Below are positions 33,632-43,002 of a DNA stretch of 64,000 nucleotides, piece by piece. Source of the DNA: Flavicella sp965243265. Lineage in GTDB: Bacteria > Bacteroidota > Bacteroidia > Flavobacteriales > Flavobacteriaceae. Location of the stretch: the NCBI GenBank assembly GCA_965243265.1, contig CBDEUL010000011.1, positions 1 to 64,000 on the forward strand, given 5' to 3'. Below the pieces are notes generated by a model. The model was given only the letters and a program-made list of their open reading frames with translations. It was not told where the DNA came from and did not search any database. Position 1 is the first letter of the stretch; every line of letters begins with the position of its first letter. The position numbers and the translations under genes are program-made.

Positions 33632-35211
33632 AAAAAATACTACTTCTTGGTTTAATATCAGGAATCTTACTTGCCTCTGCATGGCCAACTTACGGATTTT
33701 CTCTACTTCTTTTTATAGCCTTTATTCCGCTACTACATGCCGAATACCTTGTTAGAACTAAAGAATCTTTTTCTAAGAAGAAAATCACCGTATTTACAAC
33801 CGCTTATATTACTTTTTCCATATTTAATATTACAACAACTTCATGGTTGTACTTTGCAACTCCATTTGGAATGTATTTTGCTGTTTTGGCCAATTCATTT
33901 TTAATGGCTCTTGTATTTTTCAGTTACCACCTAGTAGCAAAAAAAATATCTAGAAAGCTCAGTCTTGTATATCTTATTACAGCTTGGATATGTTTTGAAA
34001 AATTTCATCTGAATTGGGAGTTTTCTTGGCCTTGGCTAAACCTAGGAAACGGATTTTCTGAAAATCACAAATGGATACAATGGTATGAATATACAGGAAC
34101 CTTTGGTGGTACCTTGTGGATATTAATTGTAAATATTTTAGGCTACAGAGCTTTACAAAACTTTCTTAAAAGCGGTAACAAAAGGCAACTTATGAAAAGT
34201 AGTGCTTTTGCTATTTTTATTGTTTTATTTGGAATAAGCTGGTCGTTATACCTATACGGAAAACCCATCAAAAATAAAAAACAGGTTTCTGTTGTTGTTT
34301 TACAACCTAATATAGATCCGTATTCAGAGAAATACAACGTATCTAATATTCAAATGGCAAACCAATTTATTGCCATGTCAAAACAATATATTGACAGTAC
34401 AACAGCCTTTGTTATTGCTCCTGAAACATCACTGCCACAACATAGAATTTTAAAAAGCTTTCATCGAACTCCTGAATACAATTTACTCAGAAGCTTTGCT
34501 ACGGAAAATAAGATTACGCTTGTATCTGGTATTTCTTTTGTAAATTCATTTAGTTCTAAAATACCACCTAATAAAACAGCAAATTTTTATAGGAATAGTG
34601 ACAATTGGTACAATAGTTATAACTCCTCCTTCTCCCTAAATCAAAACAATTTTGAAACCTACCATAAATCAAAATTAGTAGTTGGTGTAGAACATTTTCC
34701 TTATAAAAGTATACTAACTCCTCTATTAGGAGACTATATGATAGATTTAGGAGGTTCCGTTTCTACCTTATCAACTCAACAGGAGAGACACGTATTTCAC
34801 AATACAAAAACCAAACTAGCGCCTATTATCTGCTACGAATCTGTATATGGAGAATATGTTACCGATTATATAAAAAAAGGTGCTGAATTCTTGGCTATTA
34901 TAACCAATGATGGTTGGTGGAAAAACACACAAGGACACAAACAACATTTAAGCATTGCTAAATTAAGAGCCATTGAAACCAGAAGGGCTATTGCTAGATC
35001 TGCTAATACAGGAATTTCTGCTCTTATAAACCCAAAAGGAGACATTTTACAAGCTTTAGACTATGAAAAAGAAGGTGCTTTAAAAGGAGCTATTTCTCTT
35101 AATTCAGAAATGACTTATTACACACAACATGGTGATTATATTTATAGAGTTTCTCTTTTTATACTTGCTATTATTATTTTAACCTCTTTTACGAGGAGAA
35201 GAAAAAGCTAA
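33628..35211 (+). CDS. lnt: Apolipoprotein N-acyltransferase
   Basis: A 527-aa inner-membrane enzyme that adds the third acyl chain to lipoproteins. Six or so N-terminal helices precede the nitrilase-like domain. The catalytic triad is visible as Glu266 (VIAPETSLPQ), Lys347 or Lys349 (YHKSKLVVGVEHFPY) and Cys402 (IICYESVYGEY). A last C-terminal helix follows (FILAIIILTSF). It overlaps the PorV-like gene by 4 bp, so the two envelope genes are translationally coupled. A terminator follows. Confidence 0.96.
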   Translation: MKKILLLGLISGILLASAWPTYGFSLLLFIAFIPLLHAEYLVRTKESFSKKKITVFTTAYITFSIFNITTTSWLYFATPFGMYFAVLANSFLMALVFFSYHLVAKKISRKLSLVYLITAWICFEKFHLNWEFSWPWLNLGNGFSENHKWIQWYEYTGTFGGTLWILIVNILGYRALQNFLKSGNKRQLMKSSAFAIFIVLFGISWSLYLYGKPIKNKKQVSVVVLQPNIDPYSEKYNVSNIQMANQFIAMSKQYIDSTTAFVIAPETSLPQHRILKSFHRTPEYNLLRSFATENKITLVSGISFVNSFSSKIPPNKTANFYRNSDNWYNSYNSSFSLNQNNFETYHKSKLVVGVEHFPYKSILTPLLGDYMIDLGGSVSTLSTQQERHVFHNTKTKLAPIICYESVYGEYVTDYIKKGAEFLAIITNDGWWKNTQGHKQHLSIAKLRAIETRRAIARSANTGISALINPKGDILQALDYEKEGALKGAISLNSEMTYYTQHGDYIYRVSLFILAIIILTSFTRRRKS

Positions 35212-35234
35212 CACAAGAGCTACTTAATAAAGCA

Positions 35235-35272
35235 TAAAAAATGCCCTAATGAATAAATTAGGGCATTTTTTA
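35235..35272. terminator. Shared bidirectional terminator
   Basis: AAAAAATGCCCTAAT pairs with ATTAGGGCATTTTTT between the convergent lnt and aconitase genes. Confidence 0.92.
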
Positions 35273-35288
35273 GGTTTAAACTTCAATT

Positions 35289-37559
35289 TTAAACAGCATT
35301 CTCTTTTTTTATTAAATTCAAAGCAGATCCTTCTTTAAACCATTCTATTTGACTTGTATTATAAGTATGATTCAATTGAATAGTATCTGTATCTCCATTT
35401 GTATGAGTAATGGTTAAAGTTAGTTGTTTACCCGGAGTAAAATCTGCCAAATCAGTAAACGTAAATGTATCGTCTTCTTCAATTAAGTCATAATCCGATT
35501 CATTGGCAAAGGTCAACCCTAACATACCTTGCTTTTTTAAGTTTGTTTCATGAATACGAGCAAACGATTTTACAATAACTGCTGCAACACCTAAATGACG
35601 TGGTTCCATAGCTGCATGTTCACGTGACGAACCTTCTCCATAATTATGATCTCCCACAACAATTGAAGCTACTCCTGCTGCTTTATAGGCTCTCGCTGTA
35701 GTTGGAACAGAACTATACTCTCCTGTTAATTGATTTTTAACGGTATCTGTTTTTCCATTAAAAGCATTGACTGCTCCTATCAAACAATTGTTAGATATAT
35801 TATCTAAATGCCCTCTAAAACGCAACCAAGGTCCTGCCATAGAAATATGATCCGTAGTACATTTTCCTTGTGCTTTGATAAGTAATTTAGCATCCTTTAT
35901 ATCAGTTCCTAAAGGTGTAAATGGAGTTAACAACTGCAACCTTTCTGACGTTGGAGAAACAACCACTTCCACTCCAGATCCGTCTTCTATAGGAGCTATA
36001 AAACCCGCATCTTCTACAGCAAATCCTCTTGTTGGAAGTTCATCTCCTGTTGGTTCTTCAAACATTACTTTTTCTCCATATTTATTTACCAAAGTATCCT
36101 GTGTTGGGTCAAAATCTAAACGTCCCGAAATTGCAATTGCAGCAACCAATTCTGGAGAAGTTACAAAAGCATGCGTATTTGGATTTCCATCTGCACGTTT
36201 TGCAAAATTTCTATTAAATGAATGTACAATAGAATTTTTAGGTGCATTTTTAGGGTCAGAATAACGAGCCCATTGACCAATACATGGTCCACAAGCATTT
36301 GTAAATATCTTAGCTCCCAAAGCTTCAAAAGTTCCTAATAAGCCATCTCTAGCAGCTGTATATCGTACTTGTTCAGATCCTGGATTTATACCAAACTCTG
36401 CTTTTGGTACAATACCTTTTTTTACTGCTTGTTTTGCTATAGAAGCAGCTCTTGATAAATCTTCATAAGATGAGTTTGTACAAGAACCTATCAACCCCCA
36501 TTCTACATCTAAAGGCCAACCATTTTCTATTGCTTTTGTTTTTACATCGACTCCTGCTTCCGAAGCTAAATCTGGCGAAAACGGTCCATTAATATGAGGT
36601 TTCAATTCATCTAAATTAATCTCTATTACCTGATCAAAATACTGTTCAGGGTTCTCATACGCTTCCACATCACCTGTTAAATAAGTAGCTACTTTATTTG
36701 CTTCATCAGCAATATCTGCCCTATCTGTAGCTCTTAAATAGCGTTCCATAGACGCATCGTATCCAAAAGTAGAGGTTGTGGCACCAATTTCAGCTCCCAT
36801 ATTACAAATAGTTCCTTTTCCTGTTGCTGAAAGGTTTTTAGCTCCATCTCCAAAATATTCAAGAATAGCTCCAGTTCCTCCTTTTACTGTTAAAATTCCT
36901 GCTACTTTTAAAATTACATCTTTAGGTGTAGCCCAGCCAGACAACTTCCCTATTAATTTAACTCCTATCAGTTTAGGAAACTTCAACTCCCAAGGCATTC
37001 CTGCCATTACATCTACTGCATCTGCTCCACCAACACCAATAGCAATCATTCCTAATCCACCAGCATTTACAGTATGAGAGTCTGTACCAATCATCATTCC
37101 CCCTGGAAATGCGTAATTCTCTAATACTACTTGATGAATAATTCCTGCTCCTGGTTTCCAAAACCCAATTCCATATTTATTAGACACAGAAGATAAAAAA
37201 TCGAATACTTCTGCACTTGTTTTATTTGCAAATTTCAAATCTGCCGCAGCTCCATCTTTTGCTTGAATCAAGTGATCGCAATGAACAGTTGTAGGAACAG
37301 CTACTTTGCTTTTTCCTGCTTGCATAAATTGTAGCAATGCCATTTGAGCAGTTGCATCTTGACAGGCTATTCTATCTGGAGCAAAATCCACGTAATCTTC
37401 TCCTCGTTTAAATGCTATATCAATAGTATCTTTCCAAAGGTGATTGTACAATATTTTTTCTGCTAAAGTTAGAGGTTTTCCTACTACAGACCGAGCTTTA
37501 TCTACACGTTCACTCATACGTGTATATACCTTTTTAATCATTTCAATATCAAATGCCAT
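35289..37559 (-). CDS. Aconitate hydratase (mitochondrial/AcnA-type)
   Basis: A 756-aa aconitase that interconverts citrate and isocitrate in the TCA cycle. The [4Fe-4S] cysteines lie in GSCTNSS and ACGPCIGQ. HCDHL, GTDSHT and the swivel-domain NYGEGSSREHAA complete the site. The best start is the ATG at 37557-37559 (MAFDIEMIKKVYTRMSERV). Thirty extra upstream codons are open but overlap the terminator of the next gene. It closely resembles the mitochondrial-type enzyme rather than AcnB. It lies directly downstream of acnB, with a terminator in between. Confidence 0.95.
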   Translation of the reverse strand: MAFDIEMIKKVYTRMSERVDKARSVVGKPLTLAEKILYNHLWKDTIDIAFKRGEDYVDFAPDRIACQDATAQMALLQFMQAGKSKVAVPTTVHCDHLIQAKDGAAADLKFANKTSAEVFDFLSSVSNKYGIGFWKPGAGIIHQVVLENYAFPGGMMIGTDSHTVNAGGLGMIAIGVGGADAVDVMAGMPWELKFPKLIGVKLIGKLSGWATPKDVILKVAGILTVKGGTGAILEYFGDGAKNLSATGKGTICNMGAEIGATTSTFGYDASMERYLRATDRADIADEANKVATYLTGDVEAYENPEQYFDQVIEINLDELKPHINGPFSPDLASEAGVDVKTKAIENGWPLDVEWGLIGSCTNSSYEDLSRAASIAKQAVKKGIVPKAEFGINPGSEQVRYTAARDGLLGTFEALGAKIFTNACGPCIGQWARYSDPKNAPKNSIVHSFNRNFAKRADGNPNTHAFVTSPELVAAIAISGRLDFDPTQDTLVNKYGEKVMFEEPTGDELPTRGFAVEDAGFIAPIEDGSGVEVVVSPTSERLQLLTPFTPLGTDIKDAKLLIKAQGKCTTDHISMAGPWLRFRGHLDNISNNCLIGAVNAFNGKTDTVKNQLTGEYSSVPTTARAYKAAGVASIVVGDHNYGEGSSREHAAMEPRHLGVAAVIVKSFARIHETNLKKQGMLGLTFANESDYDLIEEDDTFTFTDLADFTPGKQLTLTITHTNGDTDTIQLNHTYNTSQIEWFKEGSALNLIKKENAV

Positions 37560-37649
37560 ATCATTCTTTTGTGTTAAATTTCTTGTCCTTACAATATACA
37601 AAAAACAAGTCTTTGATTTACAGAGTCTAAATGATCTAAAATTAGGCAT

Positions 37650-37683
37650 AAAAAAAGCCTGAATCTTACGATTCAGGCTTTAA
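37650..37683 (-). terminator. Terminator after acnB
   Basis: AAAGCCTGAATC pairs with GATTCAGGCTTT around TTAC, with a T-run on the minus strand. It separates the two aconitase genes, so the downstream one probably has its own promoter at ~37560-37650. Confidence 0.85.
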
Positions 37684-37705
37684 ACTTATATAATTAATCT
37701 AATGA

Positions 37706-40480
37706 TTATTTAGCTAATTTATGTGATGGTTTAAACTTAGTTAAGTCTATTCCTTCAACAGCAGCTTCGTATTCAGCCAAATTAGGTGTTCTACCTAAAA
37801 CTGTAGAAAGTACTACAACTGGTGTTGATGACAATAATGATTCACCTTTCTTTTCAGAAGAATCTTTTACAACTCTTCCTTGGAATAAACGAGTAGAGGT
37901 AGCCATTACAGTATCACCTGGTTCTGCTTTTTCTTGGTTCCCCATACATAGGTTACATCCTGGACGCTCTAAGTATAACATTTTTTCATACTTTGTACGA
38001 GCAGCTCCTTTAGGTGCATCATCGTTAAATTCGAACCCTGAGTATTTTTGCAATACTTCCCAATCACCTTCTGCTTTCAACTCATCTACAATATTGTATG
38101 TAGGAGGTGCAACTACTAGTGGTGCATTGAATTCAACTTTTCCATTTTTAGCTTCAATATTTTTCAACATTTGAGCCAAAATTTTCATATCTCCTTTGTG
38201 AACCATACAAGAACCAATAAACCCTAAGTCTACTTTTCTATCTCCACCGTAGTAAGAAAGAGGTCTAATTGTATCGTGTGTATAACGTTTAGATACATCT
38301 TCATTATAAACATCTGGATCCGCAATCATTGGCTCTGCAATCTGATCTAAATCAACCACAACTTCAGCAAAATAATTTGCGTCAGCATCAGGAGTTAAAG
38401 CAGGTTTACTTCCAGATTTAATTTCTTCAATTCTATTATTAGCTTTATCTATTAATCCTTGAAGAACTGCTCCTTCATTGTCCATTCCTTTATCAATCAT
38501 GATTTGGATTCTAGACTTCGCAATCTCTAAAGATTCGATCAATGTTTCGTCTTCTGAAATACAGATAGAAGCTTTTGCTTTCATTTCTGCTGTCCAGTCA
38601 GTAAATGTAAATGCTTGATCTGCTGTTAATGTTCCAATATGAACCTCAATAACTCTTCCTTGGAAAACATTATCTCCTCCAAATTGCTTTAACATTTGTT
38701 GTTGTGTAGCATGTACAACATCACGGAAATCCATATAAGATTTCATTGCACCTTTGAAAGTTACTTTAACAGACTCTGGAATAGGCATTGAAGCCTCACC
38801 TGTAGCCAATGCTAATGCAACAGTACCTGAATCGGCACCAAAAGCAACACCTTTTGACATTCTTGTATGAGAATCTCCTCCAATAATAATATCCCAATCA
38901 CTTACAGTAATATCATTCAACACCTTATGAATAACATCAGTCATTGCATGATATTCCCCTTTAGGATCACGAGCAGTAATTAAACCAAAATCATTCATAA
39001 ATTTCATCAATTTAGGAATATTAGCTTTCGCTTTTGAATCCCAAACTGATGCTGTATGACATCCTGATTGGTAAGCTCCATCAACAATTGGAGAAATAAC
39101 TGTAGCAGCCATTGATTCCAACTCTTGAGAAGTCATTAAACCAGTAGTATCTTGAGAACCTACAATATTTACTTCTACACGAACATCTGATCCTGCATGT
39201 AAAGTTGCTCCAGGAGTAGTTCCTACAGCGTTTTCATTAAATATCTTTTCAACAGCAGTCAATCCTTGTCCTTCTGCTGTAACCTCTTTAGATGGAGCAT
39301 ACACTGTAGGAGCATCAATTCCTAAAGTTTTAGCTGCAAATGTTTGCAATTTCTTACCAAAAACAACTGCATAAGATCCTCCTGCTTTGATAAACTCAAC
39401 TTTTTGTGGAGTTAATGCTGCAGAAATATCTTTTACTACTTCACCATCTTTATAAAGTTTTTTCTCTTTTGTATTGATTGTTAAAACAGTTCCTGTTTCA
39501 ACAGAGTATGTTTGTTCTAAAACAGCATCTCCATTAGCATCGACAATAGTATTACCGTTCTCATCTTTTTGCTTTACCCAGTTTTGAAGGTCAATTCCAA
39601 TACCTCCTGTTACTCCAACAGTAGTTAAGAAAATTGGTGAAATACCATTTGTACCTGCTATAATTGGTGCTATGTTTACAAAAGGAACGTATGGACTACC
39701 AGGAATACCTGTCCATAAAGCTACGTTGTTAACTCCTGACATACGTGAAGAACCAACTCCCATTGTTCCTTTTTCAGCTATTAACATTACACGTTTGTCT
39801 GCGTGCTGTGCTTTTAATTCTGTAAGTTCTTTTTGTTGCTCTTTGTTATGTTCAAAGATACACTGTCCGTGTAATTCTCTATCTGAACGAGAGTGAGCAT
39901 CTGCTCCTGGTGATAATAAATCTGTAGAAATATCTCCTGTTCCAGCAATAAAAGTAACAATGTCTATTTTTTCTTCTACTTCAGGAAGTTCTGTAAAGAA
40001 CTCTGCCTTAGCATAGCTTTCTAATAAATCTTTTGCTACTGCATTTCCTGCTTCAAACGCTTCTTTTAAACGATCGTAATCAGCATCGTAAAGGAATACT
40101 TGTGTTTTCAATACTTTGGCAGCTTCTGCAGCAATTGATGCATCTGCTCCTAAAGCTAAATCCAACAACACCTCAATTGAAGGTCCTCCTTTCATATGAG
40201 ACAACAATTCAAAAGCATAAGCAGGTGTTATTTCTTTAACATCTGATTCACCAAGAATAATTTCTTTTAAGAATTTTGCCTTTACACCAGCAGCACTTGT
40301 GGTTCCAGGTAAAGTATTGTATATAAAAAACTTAAGAGAATCATCTCTATGTTCGTTATTTAAATCTTTTATTTGTCCAATAATTGCGCTTAATAATTCA
40401 GCACCATCAATTGGCTTAGGGTTAAGCCCCTGTTGTTTTCTTTCTTCGATCTCCTTGATGTAATCGTTGTAAATGCTCAT
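37706..40480 (-). CDS. acnB: Aconitate hydratase B / 2-methylisocitrate dehydratase
   Basis: A 924-aa AcnB-type aconitase. The N-terminal HEAT-like domain (MSIYNDYIKEIEERKQQGL ...) and swivel domain precede the catalytic part, the reverse order of AcnA. FGADSGTVALALATGE, the cluster ligands in FIGSCMVHKG and RPGCNLCMGN, and GGDSHTRMSKG are intact. It catalyses citrate-isocitrate interconversion and, in many bacteria, 2-methylisocitrate formation. The 250 bp upstream hold no gene. Confidence 0.96.
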   Translation of the reverse strand: MSIYNDYIKEIEERKQQGLNPKPIDGAELLSAIIGQIKDLNNEHRDDSLKFFIYNTLPGTTSAAGVKAKFLKEIILGESDVKEITPAYAFELLSHMKGGPSIEVLLDLALGADASIAAEAAKVLKTQVFLYDADYDRLKEAFEAGNAVAKDLLESYAKAEFFTELPEVEEKIDIVTFIAGTGDISTDLLSPGADAHSRSDRELHGQCIFEHNKEQQKELTELKAQHADKRVMLIAEKGTMGVGSSRMSGVNNVALWTGIPGSPYVPFVNIAPIIAGTNGISPIFLTTVGVTGGIGIDLQNWVKQKDENGNTIVDANGDAVLEQTYSVETGTVLTINTKEKKLYKDGEVVKDISAALTPQKVEFIKAGGSYAVVFGKKLQTFAAKTLGIDAPTVYAPSKEVTAEGQGLTAVEKIFNENAVGTTPGATLHAGSDVRVEVNIVGSQDTTGLMTSQELESMAATVISPIVDGAYQSGCHTASVWDSKAKANIPKLMKFMNDFGLITARDPKGEYHAMTDVIHKVLNDITVSDWDIIIGGDSHTRMSKGVAFGADSGTVALALATGEASMPIPESVKVTFKGAMKSYMDFRDVVHATQQQMLKQFGGDNVFQGRVIEVHIGTLTADQAFTFTDWTAEMKAKASICISEDETLIESLEIAKSRIQIMIDKGMDNEGAVLQGLIDKANNRIEEIKSGSKPALTPDADANYFAEVVVDLDQIAEPMIADPDVYNEDVSKRYTHDTIRPLSYYGGDRKVDLGFIGSCMVHKGDMKILAQMLKNIEAKNGKVEFNAPLVVAPPTYNIVDELKAEGDWEVLQKYSGFEFNDDAPKGAARTKYEKMLYLERPGCNLCMGNQEKAEPGDTVMATSTRLFQGRVVKDSSEKKGESLLSSTPVVVLSTVLGRTPNLAEYEAAVEGIDLTKFKPSHKLAK

Positions 40481-40731
40481 AAATAGACTACTTTTTTCTG
40501 TTTGGATTGCAAAGATACAAAATCAGCAAGGTATTTTGAAAGTGTTATTACAAAGAAAGTAGCTTTACTAGGAAAGATAAATGAGATTAGAACTTAAACA
40601 GAAAAAAAAATGAATTATTGATAATTAAACTTACTTTATTTTACAAAAAAACCATTTTTCATTTCTTTAAAGAATCTAATTTTGAAGTATTCTAGTTAAT
40701 TTCAACTAAAATTTGAGGATTCTTTATAAAA

Positions 40732-41042
40732 ATAAAAGTAGGCCTATAAGCCGAATTCTGTATGTTCTAAAAGAACATTTCTTATCATTTATCTAGTTCC
40801 AAAATTACTTTTGGAATCAATCTGCCTACCCCTTGGAATCGAGCGAGTAGCCCTCAAGCTCCAATGTACATGGCATTGCATCGTATAGAGTTTACCTGGT
40901 TTCACTACAGCCGAACTGTACTTGCTTTCTGTTGCACTTGTCCTCAACTCACGCTGGACGGATGTTATCCGCTATACTACTCTATGATGTCCGGACTTTC
41001 CTTTTCTGAAACGGGTTCAGAACGATAAGACAGCCTACTTTT
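40732..41042 (-). ncRNA. rnpB: RNase P RNA (bacterial class A-like)
   Basis: On the minus strand the 5' end AAAGTAGGCTGTCTTATCG and 3' end GGCTTATAGGCCTACTTTT can pair as helix P1. Universal core elements are present: GAAAGGAAAGTCCGGACATC (CR I, complement of 40987-41006) and ACAGAATTCGGCTTATAGG (CR V, complement of 40741-40759). The total of ~310 nt is in the usual range. It processes the 5' ends of tRNAs. The ends are approximate to a few bases. Confidence 0.95.
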
Positions 41043-41050
41043 AAATTAAT

Positions 41051-41077
41051 ATCCACCAAAGAGAACCTTTGGTGGAT
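41051..41077 (-). terminator. Hairpin between dnaJ and rnpB
   Basis: A perfect 11-bp stem pairs ATCCACCAAAG (41051-41061) with CTTTGGTGGAT (41067-41077). It lies 21 bp downstream of the dnaJ stop. Only a weak T-rich tail follows on the minus strand, so it is a probable terminator or processing site. Confidence 0.7.
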
Positions 41078-41098
41078 TTACTTTTTGTTTTCAATAAT

Positions 41099-42223
41099 TT
41101 ATGAAAACATATCTTTTACTTTCTCAAAGAATGATTTATCTGAATTTGATGGGTTTGGAGAAAAATTCTCATCATTAATCATGTCTTCAAAAAATACACG
41201 TTGTTTTTTATCTAAACTTTGAGGAGTCCATACGTTTACATGAACCATTAAATCACCTACTCCATATCTTTCAATACTTGGCAATCCTTTTCCTTTCAAT
41301 CTTAAAATTTTACCTGATTGTGTTCCTGGCTCAATCTTAATTTTCACTTTCCCTGTTACTGTTTCTATTTCTTTTGATGCTCCTAAAACTGCGTCAGAGA
41401 AACTAACATACAGGTCATAATGTAAATTTGTACCTTCTCTCTTTAACTTATCATGAGGTACTTCTTCTACAACTACTAATAAATCTCCTGGTATTGCATT
41501 TGTTCCTGGTGCATCGTTTCCTTTTCCTGAAACTTTTAATTGGACTCCTTCTGTAACTCCTGCTGGAATATTAATTGTAACTGTTTCTTCTGTAGATACC
41601 AAACCACTTGCATCTGCATCTTTTGGTTTGCTTGTAATTGTTTGTCCTGCTCCTTGACATGTTGGACAAGTAGCTGCTGTTTGCATTCTACCCAACATAG
41701 TGTTGGTAACACGCATAACCTGACCTTGACCGTTACAGGTAGAACATGTTGTATACTTTACACCTTTAGCTTGTGTTTTTCTACGAACTTTTACTTTTTT
41801 ATCAACTCCGCTTGCAATCTCCTCTAATGTCAATTTTACACGGATACGTAGGTTACTTCCTTTAACTCTAGCAGGTCCCGAACTTCTTCGTCCTCCACCT
41901 CCGAAGCCTCCTCCGAAAATATCACCAAATTGACTAAAGATATCATCCATATCCATACCGCCACCAAAACCACCGAAGCCTCCGCCTCCGCCTTGACCTC
42001 CTTCAAAGGCTGCATGACCATATTGATCGTAACGTGCTTTTTTGTTTTCGTCACTTAAAATCTCATATGCTTCAGCTGCTTCTTTAAATTTTTCTTCTGC
42101 TGCTTTGTCATCTGGATTTTTATCTGGATGGTACTTTACCGCCATTTTACGATAGGCTTTCTTAATTTCAGATCCTGATGCTGATTTTGAAACTCCTAAT
42201 ACTTCGTAACAATCTCTTTTCAT
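41099..42223 (-). CDS. dnaJ: Chaperone protein DnaJ
   Basis: A 374-aa Hsp40 co-chaperone of DnaK. The J domain has HPD in KYHPDKNP (~33-35). A Gly/Phe-rich region follows. The zinc-finger region shows only two CxxCxGxG motifs (CSTCNGQG and CPTCQGAG) instead of the usual four, so only one zinc site can form. The C-terminal substrate-binding domain is complete. It follows grpE by 52 bp. The reduced zinc region is, to my knowledge, usual for Bacteroidota. Confidence 0.95.
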   Translation of the reverse strand: MKRDCYEVLGVSKSASGSEIKKAYRKMAVKYHPDKNPDDKAAEEKFKEAAEAYEILSDENKKARYDQYGHAAFEGGQGGGGGFGGFGGGMDMDDIFSQFGDIFGGGFGGGGRRSSGPARVKGSNLRIRVKLTLEEIASGVDKKVKVRRKTQAKGVKYTTCSTCNGQGQVMRVTNTMLGRMQTAATCPTCQGAGQTITSKPKDADASGLVSTEETVTINIPAGVTEGVQLKVSGKGNDAPGTNAIPGDLLVVVEEVPHDKLKREGTNLHYDLYVSFSDAVLGASKEIETVTGKVKIKIEPGTQSGKILRLKGKGLPSIERYGVGDLMVHVNVWTPQSLDKKQRVFFEDMINDENFSPNPSNSDKSFFEKVKDMFS

Positions 42224-42275
42224 GGTTTGCTATATTTATATCTAAAAATAATTTAGATCGTATTTTCTATTTTTA

Positions 42276-42830
42276 TTATTGACCTATAACTACTTTAGGG
42301 TAACGAATAACCTTCTCTCCTAATTTGTATCCTTTTTCGATAACGTCAATAATTTTACCTTTTAAGTCTTCACTTGGTGCTGGTATTTGAGTAATTGCCT
42401 CGTGTACATCTGCATCAAAAGTGTCTCCTGCCTTGGCTTCTACAACTTCTAACCCTTTTTGAGTAAGTGTATTTAAAAGCTTATCGTTGATCAGTGTCAT
42501 TCCTTTCAACAATTCTTTGTCTTTAACTTTTTTAATTTCTGCCAAACCTCTGTCAAAATCATCTAAAATTGGCAGTAAAGAAGTCATTATGTCTTGCCCA
42601 GCGGTTCTATACAACTCAATTCTTTCTTTAGTTGTTCGCTTTTTATAATTTTCAAACTCAGCAAAAAGACGTAAGAATTTATCTTTTTCTTGTTGTAATA
42701 AGTCTTCTTCTGTTGCTTCTATAGCTACTTCCTCTGCACCTTCCGTCTTTTCTTCTTGTTTATTTTCTTCTGCTGCTTGAGGGTCTTGAGTTGTCTCAGC
42801 TTCCTCTTTTATATTTTCTTCAGTACTCAT
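42276..42830 (-). CDS. grpE: Nucleotide exchange factor GrpE
   Basis: The 184-aa nucleotide exchange factor of DnaK. An acidic, disordered N-terminus (about 40 residues of E/T/Q/A) leads into the long coiled coil EEDLLQQEKDKFLRLFAEFE and then NYKKRTTKERIE. The C-terminal beta domain ends VIEKGYKLGEKVIRYPKVVI, the family signature. It is the first gene of grpE-dnaJ. A 13-bp palindrome at 42894-42906 may regulate it. Confidence 0.95.
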   Translation of the reverse strand: MSTEENIKEEAETTQDPQAAEENKQEEKTEGAEEVAIEATEEDLLQQEKDKFLRLFAEFENYKKRTTKERIELYRTAGQDIMTSLLPILDDFDRGLAEIKKVKDKELLKGMTLINDKLLNTLTQKGLEVVEAKAGDTFDADVHEAITQIPAPSEDLKGKIIDVIEKGYKLGEKVIRYPKVVIGQ

Positions 42831-42893
42831 TTTAATTTCAATAATATTAAATACATTAGCTTATAAACAACAATATTGCCATTTCTCCAATTG

Positions 42894-42906
42894 TGTCAAA
42901 ATGACA
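42894..42906. promoter_or_regulatory. Palindrome TGTCAAAATGACA upstream of grpE-dnaJ
   Basis: A perfect TGTCA-N3-TGACA dyad lies 64 bp upstream of the grpE start. Its length and symmetry fit a dimeric repressor site. A role in heat-shock control is inferred only from the genes it precedes. Confidence 0.5.
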
Positions 42907-43002
42907 TTTATACTAAACACAAAAAAGTTGCTTATAAGCCTGCAAAAATATTTATTGCAAACGTTACAAACAACTTTATATTAAAAATAATTCTTTAGTA
43001 GG

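Noticed and set aside
37560..37649. Thirty extra N-terminal codons for the aconitase
   Set aside because: They run into the acnB terminator and precede the conserved MAFDIEMIKKVY start.
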